A stretch of DNA of 64,000 bases, from contig NZ_MVIW01000002.1 of the NCBI RefSeq assembly GCF_002072185.1, positions 1-64,000 on the forward strand. Reading direction: 5' to 3'. Both the position numbers and the translations under genes were made by a program. The stretch comes from Actinomyces denticolens (GTDB taxonomy: Bacteria > Actinomycetota > Actinomycetes > Actinomycetales > Actinomycetaceae). Shown here in pieces: positions 53,793-63,172 of the stretch. Position 1 is the stretch's first letter, and each line of letters opens with the position of its first letter. The notes beneath the pieces were generated by a model. It ran no database searches. It was given only the letters and a program-made list of their open reading frames with translations, and was not told the origin of the DNA.

Positions 53793-53820
53793 GCCGGCCG
53801 CGCGTGAGACGATCCGGGCC

Positions 53821-54783
53821 ATGAGTGACGCATCCGGATGCCCCAGCCCCGAGCCGCCCGCCACCGGCGGGGGAGCGATCCGCCCCGGGCGCCTCGGGGT
53901 GGGGATCATCAGCGCGGGCCGCGTGGGCGCCGTCCTCGGCTCGGCCCTGCGGGCCGTCGAGCACCAGGTCGTCGGCGTCCACGCCGTCTCCCAGGCCTCG
54001 CGCGAGCGCGCCGAGATGCTCCTGCCGGGCGTCCCCGTCCTGGAGGTCGAGCAGATCGTCGAGCGCGCCGAGCTCGTCCTCCTGGCCGTCCCCGACGACG
54101 CCCTGGGCCCCCTCGTCCAGGGCCTGGCCGACCTGCGCCGCTGGCAGCCCGGCCAGCTCGTCGTCCACACTTCGGGCGCGCACGGCGTCGCCATCCTCGA
54201 GCCCGCGCGCCAGTGCGGGGCCATCCCCCTGGCGATCCACCCCGCCATGACCTTCAGCGGCTGGTCCACGGACATCGCCCGCCTCACCGGATGCCCCATG
54301 GCCGTCACCGCCCCCGCCGCCGTCCTGCCGATAGCACAGGCCCTCGCCGTCGAGCTCGGCGGCGAGCCCTTCGTCCTGGAGGAGTCCGCGCGTCCCGCCT
54401 ACCACGCCGCGCTCGCCCACGGCGCCAACCACCTCGTCACCCTCGTCACTCAGGCCGTGCGCACCCTGGAGGCCGCCGGCGTCCCCGACGGCGCCGCCGC
54501 GCTCCGCCCGCTGCTCGCCGCCGCGCTCGATGGAGCCCTCCATGAGGGGGAGTCCTCCCTCACCGGTCCCATCGCCCGGGGGGACGCGGGCACGATCACC
54601 AGGCACCTCGCCGCTCTGGAAGCGCTGGAGGACGCCTCGGGCGACGTCCTCGACGATGTCACCGCCGCCTACAGGGCGCTGGCCCGTGCCACCACGGATC
54701 GACGTGAGAGCACAGGGATGCTCGGCGCCGAGCAGGCCGGGGCCATCAGGCGCGCGCTGGAGGCCGACGAGCCAGGGTCCTGA
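53821..54783 (+). CDS. DUF2520 Rossmann-fold protein
   Basis: A 320-aa NAD(P)-binding-like protein. The N-terminal Rossmann motif is LGVGIISAGRVGAVLGSAL, followed by VLLAVPDDALGPLV and SGAHG. A C-terminal helical DUF2520 domain contains IHPAMTFSGW, YHAALAHGANHLVTLV and ALRPLLAAALDGAL. The family resembles ketopantoate reductase/6-phosphogluconate dehydrogenase-type proteins and usually neighbours panC, as here, hinting at a role in pantothenate synthesis. A weak -10-like GACGAT precedes the ATG by 7 nt. Confidence 0.85.
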   Translation: MSDASGCPSPEPPATGGGAIRPGRLGVGIISAGRVGAVLGSALRAVEHQVVGVHAVSQASRERAEMLLPGVPVLEVEQIVERAELVLLAVPDDALGPLVQGLADLRRWQPGQLVVHTSGAHGVAILEPARQCGAIPLAIHPAMTFSGWSTDIARLTGCPMAVTAPAAVLPIAQALAVELGGEPFVLEESARPAYHAALAHGANHLVTLVTQAVRTLEAAGVPDGAAALRPLLAAALDGALHEGESSLTGPIARGDAGTITRHLAALEALEDASGDVLDDVTAAYRALARATTDRRESTGMLGAEQAGAIRRALEADEPGS

Positions 54784-54885
54784 CGAGGCGCTGCGCCTGT
54801 GAGCGCGCGGCGCATGCGCCCCGTCGGCCGCCCCGCGCCGTGAGGAGCGCCCCGAGTGCGGATCGGTCCGAGTCTCAGCGCGCAG

Positions 54886-54891
54886 TAGTGT
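54886..54891 (+). promoter_or_regulatory. -10 box for leaderless panC
   Basis: TAGTGT ends 7 nt before ATG 54899. This argues against the in-frame GTG at 54890, which overlaps the box. Confidence 0.5.
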
Positions 54892-54898
54892 GAGCGCC

Positions 54899-55861
54899 AT
54901 GACTGGCACCGCCGCACCATCCCCCGCTGTCCTGGCCCGCACTTGTGCGGAGCTCGCCGATGCCCTCGCGGGCGATGCCGCGCCGCGGGCCGTCGTCATG
55001 ACCATGGGCGCCCTCCACCAGGGTCATTTCGATCTCGTCGCCGAGGCCGCCCGCCGCGTGGGGGAGGCCGGGACCGTCGTCGTCACGATCTTCGTCAACC
55101 CCCTTCAGTTCGCCCCCGGAGAGGACCTCGACGCCTACCCTCGCACCCTCGATGCCGATGTCGCCGGGCTCACCCGTGCGCTCACGGCGCCCGACGGTGC
55201 CCTGCGGGTGGGCAGGCTCATCGTCTTCGTGCCCACCCCTGAGGTCATGTACCCGGGCGGTGAGCCGCAGGTGCGCATCGACCCCGGTCCCATCGCCACG
55301 GTCCTGGAGGGGCGCACCCGGCCCACGCACTTCGGCGGCGTGTGCCAGGTGGTGCTCGCCCTCCTGCACCTGACCGCCCCCAGGTGGGCGATGTTCGGGC
55401 GCAAGGACGCCCAGCAGCTCGCCATCGTCAGCGCCATGGTCCGCGACCTCGCCGTGCCCGTGGAGATCGTGCCGGTGGACATCCGCCGTGAGCCCGATGG
55501 CCTGGCCATGAGTTCGCGCAACGCCTACTTGGGCCCCGACCAGCGCTCGCAGGCGCTCGCACTTTCCGCCGCCCTGGAGGCCGGCCGTGCTGCCGCCGGC
55601 GCGGGGGCGGACGCGGCGCGCATCCGCACCGCCGCGCTGGCCCACCTGGAGGCCGCCCCTGGGGTCGAGGTCGACTACGTCGCCATCGTGGACCCGGAGA
55701 CCTTCGTGGACCTGGCGGGCGCCGGGCTCGGGCTGGCCGGGGGCCCTGAGAGGCGGGATGCGCAGGGTGAGGGCGCACCGCGCCAGGCGCTGCTCGCGCT
55801 CGCTGCCCGCGTGGGCACCACCCGCCTCATCGACAACGCGCTCGTGCCCCTGACGCGCTGA
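54899..55861 (+). CDS. panC: Pantothenate synthetase
   Basis: A 320-aa ATP-dependent ligase joining pantoate and beta-alanine. It has VVMTMGALHQGHFDLV with the first nucleotidyltransferase HxGH, FVNPLQFAPGEDLDAYPR, TRPTHFGGVCQVV, APRWAMFGRKDAQQLAIV, DIRREPDGLAMSSRN with the KMSKS-like position and VDYVAIVDPETF. A roughly 25-residue low-complexity insert (GLAGGPERRDAQG) lies before the C-terminal LIDNALV. It is followed after 237 nt by panD, the source of beta-alanine. Confidence 0.94.
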   Translation: MTGTAAPSPAVLARTCAELADALAGDAAPRAVVMTMGALHQGHFDLVAEAARRVGEAGTVVVTIFVNPLQFAPGEDLDAYPRTLDADVAGLTRALTAPDGALRVGRLIVFVPTPEVMYPGGEPQVRIDPGPIATVLEGRTRPTHFGGVCQVVLALLHLTAPRWAMFGRKDAQQLAIVSAMVRDLAVPVEIVPVDIRREPDGLAMSSRNAYLGPDQRSQALALSAALEAGRAAAGAGADAARIRTAALAHLEAAPGVEVDYVAIVDPETFVDLAGAGLGLAGGPERRDAQGEGAPRQALLALAARVGTTRLIDNALVPLTR

Positions 55862-56084
55862 TCGGTGCAGACCGGCGCTGACGCCCACGGCCCCGCCCCT
55901 GGAGCACCGTCTCGGTCCCGCTTCGCGTCCTCGAACGACGAGGATGAGGATGGCAGGCCCGGGCTGAGGGGCGAAGCGGGGCGCGGGCAGGGAGACGGGA
56001 ACGGGCGTTTGATGAACGGGCGATGGCCGAGCGGGAGTGGTGCAGACCTCTCATCCGGGGGTCGGCGCGGCCCCCGCGGCCGTC

Positions 56085-56090
56085 TAGGCT
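56085..56090 (+). promoter_or_regulatory. -10 box for leaderless panD
   Basis: TAGGCT ends 8 nt before ATG 56099. The rest of the 237-nt panC-panD gap holds no gene I can support. Confidence 0.5.
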
Positions 56091-56098
56091 GTTTCACG

Positions 56099-56554
56099 AT
56101 GAGCACCCGCACCCGGACGATGATGACGTCCAAGATCCATCGCGCCACTGTCACCCAGGCCGACCTCGACTACGTCGGCTCCATCACCGTGGATGCCGCT
56201 CTTCTCGAGGCCGCCGACCTCCTTCCGGGCGAGCGGGTGGACATCTGCAACTGCGCCAACGGCAATCGCCTGTCCACCTACGTCATCCCCGGTGAGCGCG
56301 GTGGCGGTCAGATCTGCGTCAACGGCGCGGCCGCCCACCTGGTCGGCCCCGGTGACGTGGTCATCCTCATCGCCTACGGGCAGATGAGTGATGAGGAGGC
56401 CCGCGACTACCTGCCGCATGTCGTCTTCGTCGATGCTGAGAACCGGATTGTTGAGCGCTCCGCCGAGCCCGGCGGCGTGCCCGTGGACTCGGAGGCCGCG
56501 CGCCTCCAGGGGCTGCGGCCCTCCGGTGTCCCCCTGTCTGAGGCCCGCGCCTGA
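56099..56554 (+). CDS. panD: Aspartate 1-decarboxylase proenzyme
   Basis: A 151-aa pyruvoyl-dependent enzyme making beta-alanine for pantothenate. It has [18 protein letters not shown], with self-cleavage between Gly27 and Ser28, then [40 protein letters not shown] written here as [10 protein letters not shown], and the FVDAENRIV end. ATG 56099 was chosen from the -10 box; the in-frame ATGs at 56120 and 56123 would give the more usual N-terminus. It converges with the nuclease gene, with a small hairpin (GGATGTG/CACATCC, 56688-56705) between. Confidence 0.93.
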   Translation: MSTRTRTMMTSKIHRATVTQADLDYVGSITVDAALLEAADLLPGERVDICNCANGNRLSTYVIPGERGGGQICVNGAAAHLVGPGDVVILIAYGQMSDEEARDYLPHVVFVDAENRIVERSAEPGGVPVDSEAARLQGLRPSGVPLSEARA

Positions 56555-56718
56555 GCCGGCGCCCCGTTCTGCACGCTCAGCCTCGGGACGCTTCTCCTAC
56601 TCCGGTGGAGAAACGTTGGAATCTCGCGGAATATTGTGATCGGCCTCCACCGCTCGATAGACGCTCGGAGTCTCCCATGTGCAAACAGGATGTGAATGCA
56701 CATCCGAGCCCGTGGCCT

Positions 56719-57429
56719 TCAGACATGGATCCCTCGTTTCCGCAGAATCTCAACGTTCTTGGGAAGAGAGATGCGTGGTGAGCGTGCCAACCCGATCATG
56801 AAGTCGCTGAAGGTCCTCACCACGTGCTCCTCCCCGGCCCGGATATCCTCGTGCGTGAGTCGCAGCGTCGGGTATCCCAGCGCTCCCGCCGCGCTGACGC
56901 GCCTGCGATCGGCCCGGAACTGCTCCTGGGAGCAGTGGAACTCGAAGCCGTCCTCCTCGAGGATCAGCCAGCCGTCAACGACGTGGTCCACCTCGCCAAC
57001 GCCCTCGATGGGCACGCAGCACTCAACCTCGAAACCAGCGCGTCGCAGCCAGACTCGGACAGGAGCCTCCAGAGGGGATCGCGTTCTTGGCTCGACCTCC
57101 TCCAGTCGTTTCCGGGCGGTGGCGTCATAACGGCTGGTCAGTAGATCCCGCAGTTCCTCGACGGTGGTGTCACCCCGGCTCAGGGCACCAGCGGTCACTG
57201 CGGCGTTCACGAGCTCCTTGTCGGACAGCGTCTCGGGCAGCTCATCCAGATGCGCGGCCCCCCAATGACCCTCGACCGCGGAGATCAGTGCCGGAAGATC
57301 GTCATTGGTGGCTGAATCGGTGAGGAGCATCCATCCATCGTGGGCGGTCACCAGCCACTCGGGGCCGTGGGTTGTGGATTCCCGATGAGGAGGCCGGTTA
57401 TCCACAATCCCACGGCCCGAGTTCGACAC
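56719..57429 (-). CDS. DUF559-like endonuclease-domain protein
   Basis: A 236-aa protein. The C-terminal half has the Vsr/DUF559-type PD-(D/E)XK pattern: RSPLEAPVRVWLRRAGF, a V-D-H strand then ILEEDGFEFH, RADRRRVSAAGALGYPTLRLTHEDI. Related proteins are usually about 300 aa with an N-terminal AbiEi-like domain, which is missing or reduced here. The start is unsure: GTG 57429 would place an inverted repeat (57362-57418) inside the gene; GTG 57351 or ATG 57330 would leave it outside. Its function in actinobacteria is not established; it is often next to mobile or defence genes. Confidence 0.7.
   Translation of the reverse strand: MSNSGRGIVDNRPPHRESTTHGPEWLVTAHDGWMLLTDSATNDDLPALISAVEGHWGAAHLDELPETLSDKELVNAAVTAGALSRGDTTVEELRDLLTSRYDATARKRLEEVEPRTRSPLEAPVRVWLRRAGFEVECCVPIEGVGEVDHVVDGWLILEEDGFEFHCSQEQFRADRRRVSAAGALGYPTLRLTHEDIRAGEEHVVRTFSDFMIGLARSPRISLPKNVEILRKRGIHV
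57362..57418. repeat. 18-bp inverted repeat containing a perfect DnaA box
   Basis: Arms GGGCCGTGGG-TTGTGGAT (57362-57379) and ATCCACAA-T-CCCACGGCCC (57400-57418) pair along their length with one unpaired base. The right arm's inner end gives TTATCCACA, a consensus DnaA box; the left arm carries an 8/9-type partner. It lies between the nuclease gene and lysS, 53 nt before the lysS -10 box. Confidence 0.6.
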
Positions 57430-57470
57430 GGATCACGGCGCGCGCCGGTCCGGCGCCCGTGGAGGGGCCG

Positions 57471-57476
57471 TAGACT
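57471..57476 (+). promoter_or_regulatory. -10 box for leaderless lysS
   Basis: TAGACT ends 6 nt before GTG 57483. Confidence 0.55.
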
Positions 57477-57482
57477 CGGGCC

Positions 57483-59189
57483 GTGATCGACGAGACCCCC
57501 ACTGCCCCCGAGGCATCCCCCCTGGCCGACGCCCCTGCGACCTCCTCAGCGGCCCCTGCCGCCGGCCCCTCCGGGCCATCCAAGTCGAAGCAGCCCAAGG
57601 CCGAGCCGAGCCCCGGTGAGCAGTTCGCCATCCGCGCCGGCAAGCGCGAGCGCCTGCGCGCCGAGGGCTGGGACCCCTACCCCGTCCAGCTCCCGATCAC
57701 CACCACGATCGCCGCCGTCCGCTCCAAGTACGCGGATCTGGCCACCGGTGAGGAGACCGAGGACGTCGTGGGCGTCGCCGGCCGAGTCGTCTTTCTGCGC
57801 AACACGGGCAAGCTGTGCTTCGTCACCCTGGCCGACGGCGCGGGCACCACCCTGCAGGCCATGCTGTCGGCCAAGTCATTGCCGGGCCACGGCCACTCCT
57901 CGCTGGCCGCCTTCAAGACCGACGTCGACCTCGGCGACCACCTCTTCGTCCACGGCCATGTGGGCACCTCCCGCCGCGGCGAGCTCTCCATCTTCGCCGA
58001 GCCGATCCTGCGCGAGGGGCATGACGCCGCCGACCTGGCCACCGCCGGCGACGACGCCCTGGCGGTCCCTGCCTGGCGCATCGCCTCCAAGGCCCTGCGG
58101 CCCCTGCCCAAGACCTGGACCAATGAGGCCGGCGAGGCCGTCACTCTGTCCGAGGAGCAGCGGGTGCGCCGCCGCGAGCTCGACCTCCTCACCCGCCCGG
58201 CGGCCCGCGACATGGTGCGCATCCGCGCCGCAGTCGTGCGCTCCCTGCGCGAGAACTTCCACCGCCGCGACTACGTGGAGCTGGAGACCCCTATGCTCCA
58301 GGTCATCCACGGCGGCGCCGCCGCGCGCCCGTTCGTCACCCACATGAACGCCTTCGACATGGATCTCTACCTGCGCATCGCCACGGAGATCTACCTCAAG
58401 CGGGCGGTCGTGGGGGGCGTGGACCGCGTCTTCGAGATCAACCGCAACTTCCGCAACGAGGGGGCCGACTCCTCCCACTCCCCGGAGTTCGCCGCCCTGG
58501 AGGCCTATGAGGCCTACTCGGACTACAACGGCATGGCGGATCTGACCCGCAACCTCGTCCAGCAGGCGGCCCGCGACGCCTTCGGCCTGCCCGAGGGCGG
58601 GGAGGTCGTCACTCTGGCGGATGGCACCGAGTACGACCTGTCCGGCGAGTGGACCAAGATCGATCTCTACACCTCCATCTCCGAGGCGGTTGGCGAGGAG
58701 ATCACCGTGGACACCCCCCGCCAGGATCTCGTTCGCATCGCCGAGGGGCTGGGCCTGGAGGTCGACGACTACGCGGTGGCCGGCAAGATCGCAGAGGACA
58801 TCTTCGAGGTGACCGTTGGCGACTCCCTGTGGGCCCCCACCTTCGTCTACGACTTCCCCGAGGACACCTCGCCGCTGACCCGCTACCACCGCTCCAAGCC
58901 GGGACTGACGGAGAAGTGGGACCTGTACGTGCGCGGTTTCGAGCTGGGAACCGCCTACTCCGAGCTGGCCGACCCGGTGGTCCAGCGCGAACGCTTCGAG
59001 GCGCAGGCCCTCGCGGCTGCCAACGGCGACCCGGAGGCCATGGTCCTCGATGAGGACTTCCTCGTGGCCATGGAGCAGGGCTTCCCGCCCTGCGGCGGCA
59101 TGGGCATGGGCATCGACCGCCTCCTCATGGCCCTGACCGGTCAGGGCATCCGGGAGACCATCACCTTCCCCATCGTCAAGCGCGGCTGA
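57483..59189 (+). CDS. lysS: Lysyl-tRNA synthetase, class II
   Basis: A 568-aa synthetase. A roughly 45-residue Pro/Ala/Ser-rich N-terminal extension precedes [23 protein letters not shown]. The OB-fold anticodon domain (about 95-190) has [20 protein letters not shown]. The catalytic domain has motif 2 [21 protein letters not shown] and motif 3 [14 protein letters not shown]; motif 1 lies around FVELETPML, written here as YVELETPML. The GTG start follows the -10 box. Its length exceeds typical LysS (about 500) mainly because of the extension and small inserts. Confidence 0.95.
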   Translation: MIDETPTAPEASPLADAPATSSAAPAAGPSGPSKSKQPKAEPSPGEQFAIRAGKRERLRAEGWDPYPVQLPITTTIAAVRSKYADLATGEETEDVVGVAGRVVFLRNTGKLCFVTLADGAGTTLQAMLSAKSLPGHGHSSLAAFKTDVDLGDHLFVHGHVGTSRRGELSIFAEPILREGHDAADLATAGDDALAVPAWRIASKALRPLPKTWTNEAGEAVTLSEEQRVRRRELDLLTRPAARDMVRIRAAVVRSLRENFHRRDYVELETPMLQVIHGGAAARPFVTHMNAFDMDLYLRIATEIYLKRAVVGGVDRVFEINRNFRNEGADSSHSPEFAALEAYEAYSDYNGMADLTRNLVQQAARDAFGLPEGGEVVTLADGTEYDLSGEWTKIDLYTSISEAVGEEITVDTPRQDLVRIAEGLGLEVDDYAVAGKIAEDIFEVTVGDSLWAPTFVYDFPEDTSPLTRYHRSKPGLTEKWDLYVRGFELGTAYSELADPVVQRERFEAQALAAANGDPEAMVLDEDFLVAMEQGFPPCGGMGMGIDRLLMALTGQGIRETITFPIVKRG

Positions 59190-59205
59190 TCATCCCCGAG
59201 GCGTC

Positions 59206-59541
59206 TCAGCGCGAGGCGCCGGACTCCCAGGCCTTGAGGGCATCGACCACCTCGTCGAGGTACTCATCGACCTCGTCCTGGTCGTATCCGGCCCGCAGGG
59301 GCATCCACAGCGGGTTGAAGACGGCGCTCAGCAGTTGAGCGGCGGTCAGGATGCCGGCCCCTCCCGAGGCAGCGCTCATCGAGGCCATGAGAGTCGGCGC
59401 CCTCCTCGCCTCCCAGGCGCGCAGGGCCTGCTCGGCCCGGGCCATCGTCGCGTCCACGTCCTCGACGACGTAGCGGGGCCCCAGACGGGCCTTCTTGAAG
59501 GACTTGAGCTGGACATCACGGCTGGTGATGGAAGGAGTCAC
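59206..59541 (-). CDS. Short protein with two DivIVA-domain-like motifs
   Basis: A 111-aa protein, GTG start. Two copies of a DivIVA-type motif are visible: FKKARLGPRYVVEDVDATMARAEQAL (given in parts: F-x3-R-x-G-x-x-Y then VEDVD at about 15-30) and LRAGYDQDEVDEYLDEVVDAL near the C-terminus. The region between is Ala/Ser-rich. DivIVA-type motifs mediate coiled-coil assembly at poles or division sites, but the protein is far too short to be DivIVA/Wag31. It converges with lysS, with a 16-nt gap. Confidence 0.65.
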   Translation of the reverse strand: MTPSITSRDVQLKSFKKARLGPRYVVEDVDATMARAEQALRAWEARRAPTLMASMSAASGGAGILTAAQLLSAVFNPLWMPLRAGYDQDEVDEYLDEVVDALKAWESGASR

Positions 59542-59583
59542 GGGTATCCAATCCGGTTCGGGAACGGGAGGAGGGGCGGCCCG

Positions 59584-59589
59584 ATTATA
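59584..59589 (-). promoter_or_regulatory. Consensus -10 TATAAT upstream of the DivIVA-motif gene
   Basis: On the minus strand a perfect TATAAT ends 42 nt before the GTG at 59541. No good -35 is visible. Confidence 0.5.
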
Positions 59590-59609
59590 GGGGAGGGGCC
59601 ATGAGCCGA

Positions 59610-59653
59610 CCCCGGCCCCGATGGAGTCGGCAGACCCATGATCGGGGCCGGGG
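59610..59653 (-). terminator. Terminator after the peptide transporter gene
   Basis: A 13-bp perfect GC stem (59610-59622 with 59641-59653) around an 18-nt loop, about 75 nt beyond the transporter stop. Confidence 0.6.
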
Positions 59654-59726
59654 CCGGGAGAGGCGACGCGGTGCCGGTTGCCGAGTCGGCCCGCGGGTCG
59701 AACCGCAGCGGCCCGCTGCTCCCCCC

Positions 59727-61295
59727 CTAGTCGCGCGTGGCGATGCGCAGGTCGTTCATCTGGCGCTGCGTCCAGGGGGCCAGGGCGTAGAGACCGAGCG
59801 CCACGAGGATCGTGATGGTGCCCAGGCCGTAGTAGTACGTCGAGTCCGCGATGCCCGCCGTGCGCTCGATGACGACGGCTGCGATGCCCTGGCCGGTGGA
59901 GGATGCCAGCAGCCACAGCGCCATCGCCTGGGAGGCGAAGGACTTGGGGGCCAGTGCCGTCGTCGTGGACAGCCCCACGGGGGACAGGAACAGCTCGCCG
60001 ATGGTCTGGACGATGAACACGAAGGCGAGGAACCACCAGGGCGAGAGCGCATCACCGCCGGTCCAGGTGGCGAAGCCGAGCCCCATGAGCAGGGCGGAGA
60101 GGCCGATGAGGAGGACGGCCGAGGCGAACTTGACCGGGGTGGAGGGGAACTTGCCCGCCCGGCGCGTGAAGATCCACCCGACGAACGGAGCCAGGGCGAC
60201 GATCACCAGTGGGTTGACCGACTGGTAGGCCTCGGGCGTGAGGGTCCAGCCGAAGAAGGGCGTACGGCCGTCGGTGTGCGCCTCGGCGAAGGTCGCCATC
60301 TTGCCCGCGGCCTGCTCGAAGATCATCCAGAACAGGACGGCGCCGATCCACAGGGGAACGTAGGCCCGCAGGTGGCCGCGCTCGGCGGCGGTGACGCTGG
60401 GGGAGCGGAACATGACGACGAAGTAGGTGATCGACGAGCCCGTGGCGACGAGGAAAAGGGCGTAGGCGATCGCGGAGGACAGGGAGTGGGTGATGACGAA
60501 GATGACCCCGGCCAGGGCCGCGAAGCCGGCCACCGCGCCGACGCAGATCAGCAGCAGGCGCGTCAGGGCCGCGCCACGGATCGGGCTGGGCACGTCGAAC
60601 GCGAAGGCGGAGAGCTTGTGCCGTCCGTAGATGAAGGCCACGAGCGCCAGGGCCATCCCGATGGCGGCGGCCGCGAAGCCCGCGTGGTAGCCGTAGTGGC
60701 CCCTGAGCCAGCCGGTCACCAGTGGGGAGAAGAAGGAGCCGACGTTCACCGACATGTAGAACAGCTGGAAGCCGGCGTCGCGGCGCGGGTCATCGTCGTC
60801 GTAGAGCCCGCCGACGATCGTCGACAGGTTCGGCTTGATGAATCCGGTTCCGACGGCGACGCATACGATCCCCACCCACGCCAGCGGCGCCACGGGGACC
60901 GACAGGCACAGATGACCGATCATGATGATGACCCCGCCGTAGAGGGTCGACAGCCACGGGCCGATGACGCGGTCGGCGAAGATGCCCCCGGGGATTGCCA
61001 GCAGGTACACGGCGGCGCCGTAGGCGGCGAGGATGACCTGCCCGGTGTTGGTGCTCAGGCCCAGGCCGCCGTTGGCGATCGTGTCGGTGATGAAGTAGAG
61101 CAGGATGGCGCGCATCCCGTAGTAGGAGAAGCGCTCCCACATCTCGACGTTGAGCATCCACGGCAGGCCGCGGGGATGGCCGAAGAAGGGGCCGCGATCA
61201 TCCCGGGACGGGCCGGTGCGCAGGGTGGTCGGCGTCCATCGGGACGCGATGGGCGCCCGATCCGCCGTGGCCGAGGCGGTGGTCTCGGTCGTCAT
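59727..61295 (-). CDS. POT/PTR2-family proton-coupled di-/tripeptide transporter
   Basis: A 522-aa major-facilitator protein with 12-14 predicted membrane segments. It has the POT signatures E-x-x-E/W-E-R-F-S-Y-Y-G (MWERFSYYGMRAILLYF), GTGFIKPNLSTIVGGLY, FQLFYMSVNVGSFFSPL and IGELFLSPVG. The E-R-F-S-Y-Y motif is the proton/peptide site. ATG 61295 has GAGGAG about 9 nt upstream; the much longer open frame before it is shadow. It stands as a single transcription unit with its own terminator. It would import small peptides as an amino-acid source. Confidence 0.93.
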   Translation of the reverse strand: MTTETTASATADRAPIASRWTPTTLRTGPSRDDRGPFFGHPRGLPWMLNVEMWERFSYYGMRAILLYFITDTIANGGLGLSTNTGQVILAAYGAAVYLLAIPGGIFADRVIGPWLSTLYGGVIIMIGHLCLSVPVAPLAWVGIVCVAVGTGFIKPNLSTIVGGLYDDDDPRRDAGFQLFYMSVNVGSFFSPLVTGWLRGHYGYHAGFAAAAIGMALALVAFIYGRHKLSAFAFDVPSPIRGAALTRLLLICVGAVAGFAALAGVIFVITHSLSSAIAYALFLVATGSSITYFVVMFRSPSVTAAERGHLRAYVPLWIGAVLFWMIFEQAAGKMATFAEAHTDGRTPFFGWTLTPEAYQSVNPLVIVALAPFVGWIFTRRAGKFPSTPVKFASAVLLIGLSALLMGLGFATWTGGDALSPWWFLAFVFIVQTIGELFLSPVGLSTTTALAPKSFASQAMALWLLASSTGQGIAAVVIERTAGIADSTYYYGLGTITILVALGLYALAPWTQRQMNDLRIATRD

Positions 61296-61624
61296 GTGTG
61301 TCTCCTCAAGGGGGTGAGACGGCCGGTGGCGCCCGCCTCGTGAGCGGGGCCACCGCGCTGTGACGTGGGGCCACTGGGGGTCCAGTGGTCCAGCCCGGGC
61401 CCGATGGCGCCCCCGGCGACCGCTGTGAGGGCGATCTGCCGGGGGCGCGCGGGCGCGAGGACTGCGGGCACGATACCCCCGGGGTGTAACGAATTGTTTT
61501 CCCCGTGGGGTGGGGACGGGGGCGGCCGCATCCCAAGCCGCTGATCGCAGTGTGCCGGGCCGAACGGCCGGAGCGGCATACCGGGGCCCGTCCTCGTCCG
61601 GAGTGATCCGTGGATGCGGGACCC
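61296..61624. other. Intergenic region upstream of the peptide transporter
   Basis: 329 nt without a supported gene. It should hold the transporter promoter; an AT-richer patch at about 61485-61502 is the likeliest site. A small hairpin (GGCCG/CGGCC near 61558-61570) could end lldD transcription. Confidence 0.35.
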
Positions 61625-62893
61625 TCAGCGGCTGAGGTTCGCCTCGGCCGCGGCTACCTGGCTGCTCACGGGGACGAGTCGGGTGAGCTGGGTGACGTGG
61701 CGGGGCTCCAGCTCCTCGATGGTGGCGACCCCGAGCAGGCGCATGGTGCGCACGATCTGGTCGGCGAGGATCTCGATCATGCGGTCCACCCCGGCCCGCC
61801 CGCCGGCCATGAGCCCGTAGAGATAGGCGCGGCCCACCAGCGAGAACTTCGAGCCCAGGGCGGCGGCGGCGATGATGTCCTGGCCGTGCATGATGCCGGT
61901 GTCGATCATGACCGTGGTGTCCTCGCCCACTTCGCGCAGAACCTCGGGCAGGAGGCGGAAGGGGACGGGGGCGCGGTCCATCTGGCGCCCGCCGTGATTG
62001 GACAGCAGGATCCCGTCGACGCCGAGGTCGACGAGCCGCTTGGAGTCCTGCACGTTCTGGACCCCTTTGACGATGATCTTGCCCTTCCACATCGAGCGGA
62101 TGACGGAGAGGTCGGCGTCGGAGATCGTGGGGTCCATGACGGAGTCGAGCAACTCGCCCACCGTGCCGCCGGTGGACGACAGGGATGCGAACTCGAGCTT
62201 CGGGGTGGTCAGGAAGTCGAACCACCAGCGCGGGTACATCGCCGTGTTGAGGACTGTCCCGGCGGTGATCTGCGGCGGGATGGAGAATCCGTTGCGCTTG
62301 TCCCGCAGACGGGCGCCCGCAGTGGGCACGTCAACGGTGAACATGAGGGTGTCGAAGCCCGCCTTCTGCGCGCGCTCGACCAGGCCGTAGCAGATCTCGC
62401 GCCGGCGGGTGACGTAGAGCTGGAACCAGTTGCGGCCGGTGGGATTGGCGGCGGCGACGTCCTCCATGGACGTGGTGCCCAGGGTCGACAGGCTGAAGGG
62501 GATGCCGGCGGCACTGGCGGCGGTGGCCCCGGCGATCTCGCCCTCGGTCTGCATGAGGCGGGTGAATCCGGTGGGGGCGATGCCGAAGGGCAGGGAGGAG
62601 CGCCCGCCGAGGATGGAGCAGGAGGTGTCGGTCTCCGGCGCGGGGCGCAGGATGTCCGGGTGCCATTCGATGTCCCGGAAGGCCTGGCGGGCGCGGCGCA
62701 GGGAGATCTCCTCGTCGGCGGAGCCGTCGGTGTAGTCGAAGGCCGCGGCCGGCGTGCTGCGCTTGGCGATAGTGCGAAGGTCCCAGATCGTCTGGGCTGC
62801 GGCGAGGCGGCGACGGCGCCCGTTGAAGTCTGGAGTCTTGAACTGCAGGAGCTCGAAGACCTCGGATGGTCTGGGGAACTGGCGCTTCACCAC
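61625..62893 (-). CDS. lldD: FMN-dependent L-lactate dehydrogenase / alpha-hydroxy-acid dehydrogenase
   Basis: A 422-aa TIM-barrel flavoenzyme that would oxidise L-lactate to pyruvate and feed electrons to menaquinone. It has [74 protein letters not shown], the catalytic [11 protein letters not shown] and [20 protein letters not shown] 62893 was chosen because AGAGG lies 7 nt upstream; the next codon is also GTG. The promoter with an adjoining iron-regulator-like box lies about 100 nt upstream. Lactate use fits an oral organism living with lactate producers. Confidence 0.9.
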   Translation of the reverse strand: MVKRQFPRPSEVFELLQFKTPDFNGRRRRLAAAQTIWDLRTIAKRSTPAAAFDYTDGSADEEISLRRARQAFRDIEWHPDILRPAPETDTSCSILGGRSSLPFGIAPTGFTRLMQTEGEIAGATAASAAGIPFSLSTLGTTSMEDVAAANPTGRNWFQLYVTRRREICYGLVERAQKAGFDTLMFTVDVPTAGARLRDKRNGFSIPPQITAGTVLNTAMYPRWWFDFLTTPKLEFASLSSTGGTVGELLDSVMDPTISDADLSVIRSMWKGKIIVKGVQNVQDSKRLVDLGVDGILLSNHGGRQMDRAPVPFRLLPEVLREVGEDTTVMIDTGIMHGQDIIAAAALGSKFSLVGRAYLYGLMAGGRAGVDRMIEILADQIVRTMRLLGVATIEELEPRHVTQLTRLVPVSSQVAAAEANLSR

Positions 62894-62992
62894 GGGGCTA
62901 CCTCTTTGTCGACTGGTGGTGCCGCAGTCGGCGATGGCCGCTGCGGCGATCGGATAAGGCCGGGACCTTGGTCTAGGTCTGGCGCACGCCGA

Positions 62993-63021
62993 AGTATGCT
63001 CTGCGACAGTCAAAATGGCAA
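62993..63021 (-). promoter_or_regulatory. Promoter of lldD
   Basis: On the minus strand -35 TTGCCA (63016-63021), a 17-nt spacer and -10 CATACT (62993-62998) predict a 5' leader of about 90 nt. Confidence 0.5.
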
Positions 63022-63035
63022 GGCAAGCCTTACCT
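63021..63035. promoter_or_regulatory. DtxR/IdeR-like operator abutting the lldD promoter
   Basis: AGGCAAGCCTTACCT reads AGGTAAGGCTTGCCT on the other strand, a near-perfect 7-1-7 inverted repeat. It matches the core of the DtxR/IdeR box (TTAGGTTAGGCTAACCTAA) at most positions. It touches the -35 of lldD, so a bound repressor would block it. Confidence 0.55.
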
Positions 63036-63172
63036 GTGTGGGCGCCGGGGCGCGGATGCCCCGGCGCCCTCCGGGACAGGGGGCGTCGGGGCCTCCGGTA
63101 TCGCCGGCGAGCCCGATCATGGGGATCGGCGCGCTGGGGCTCTCCTGGGCCGTGGGGCGCCGTGACCGCGGC

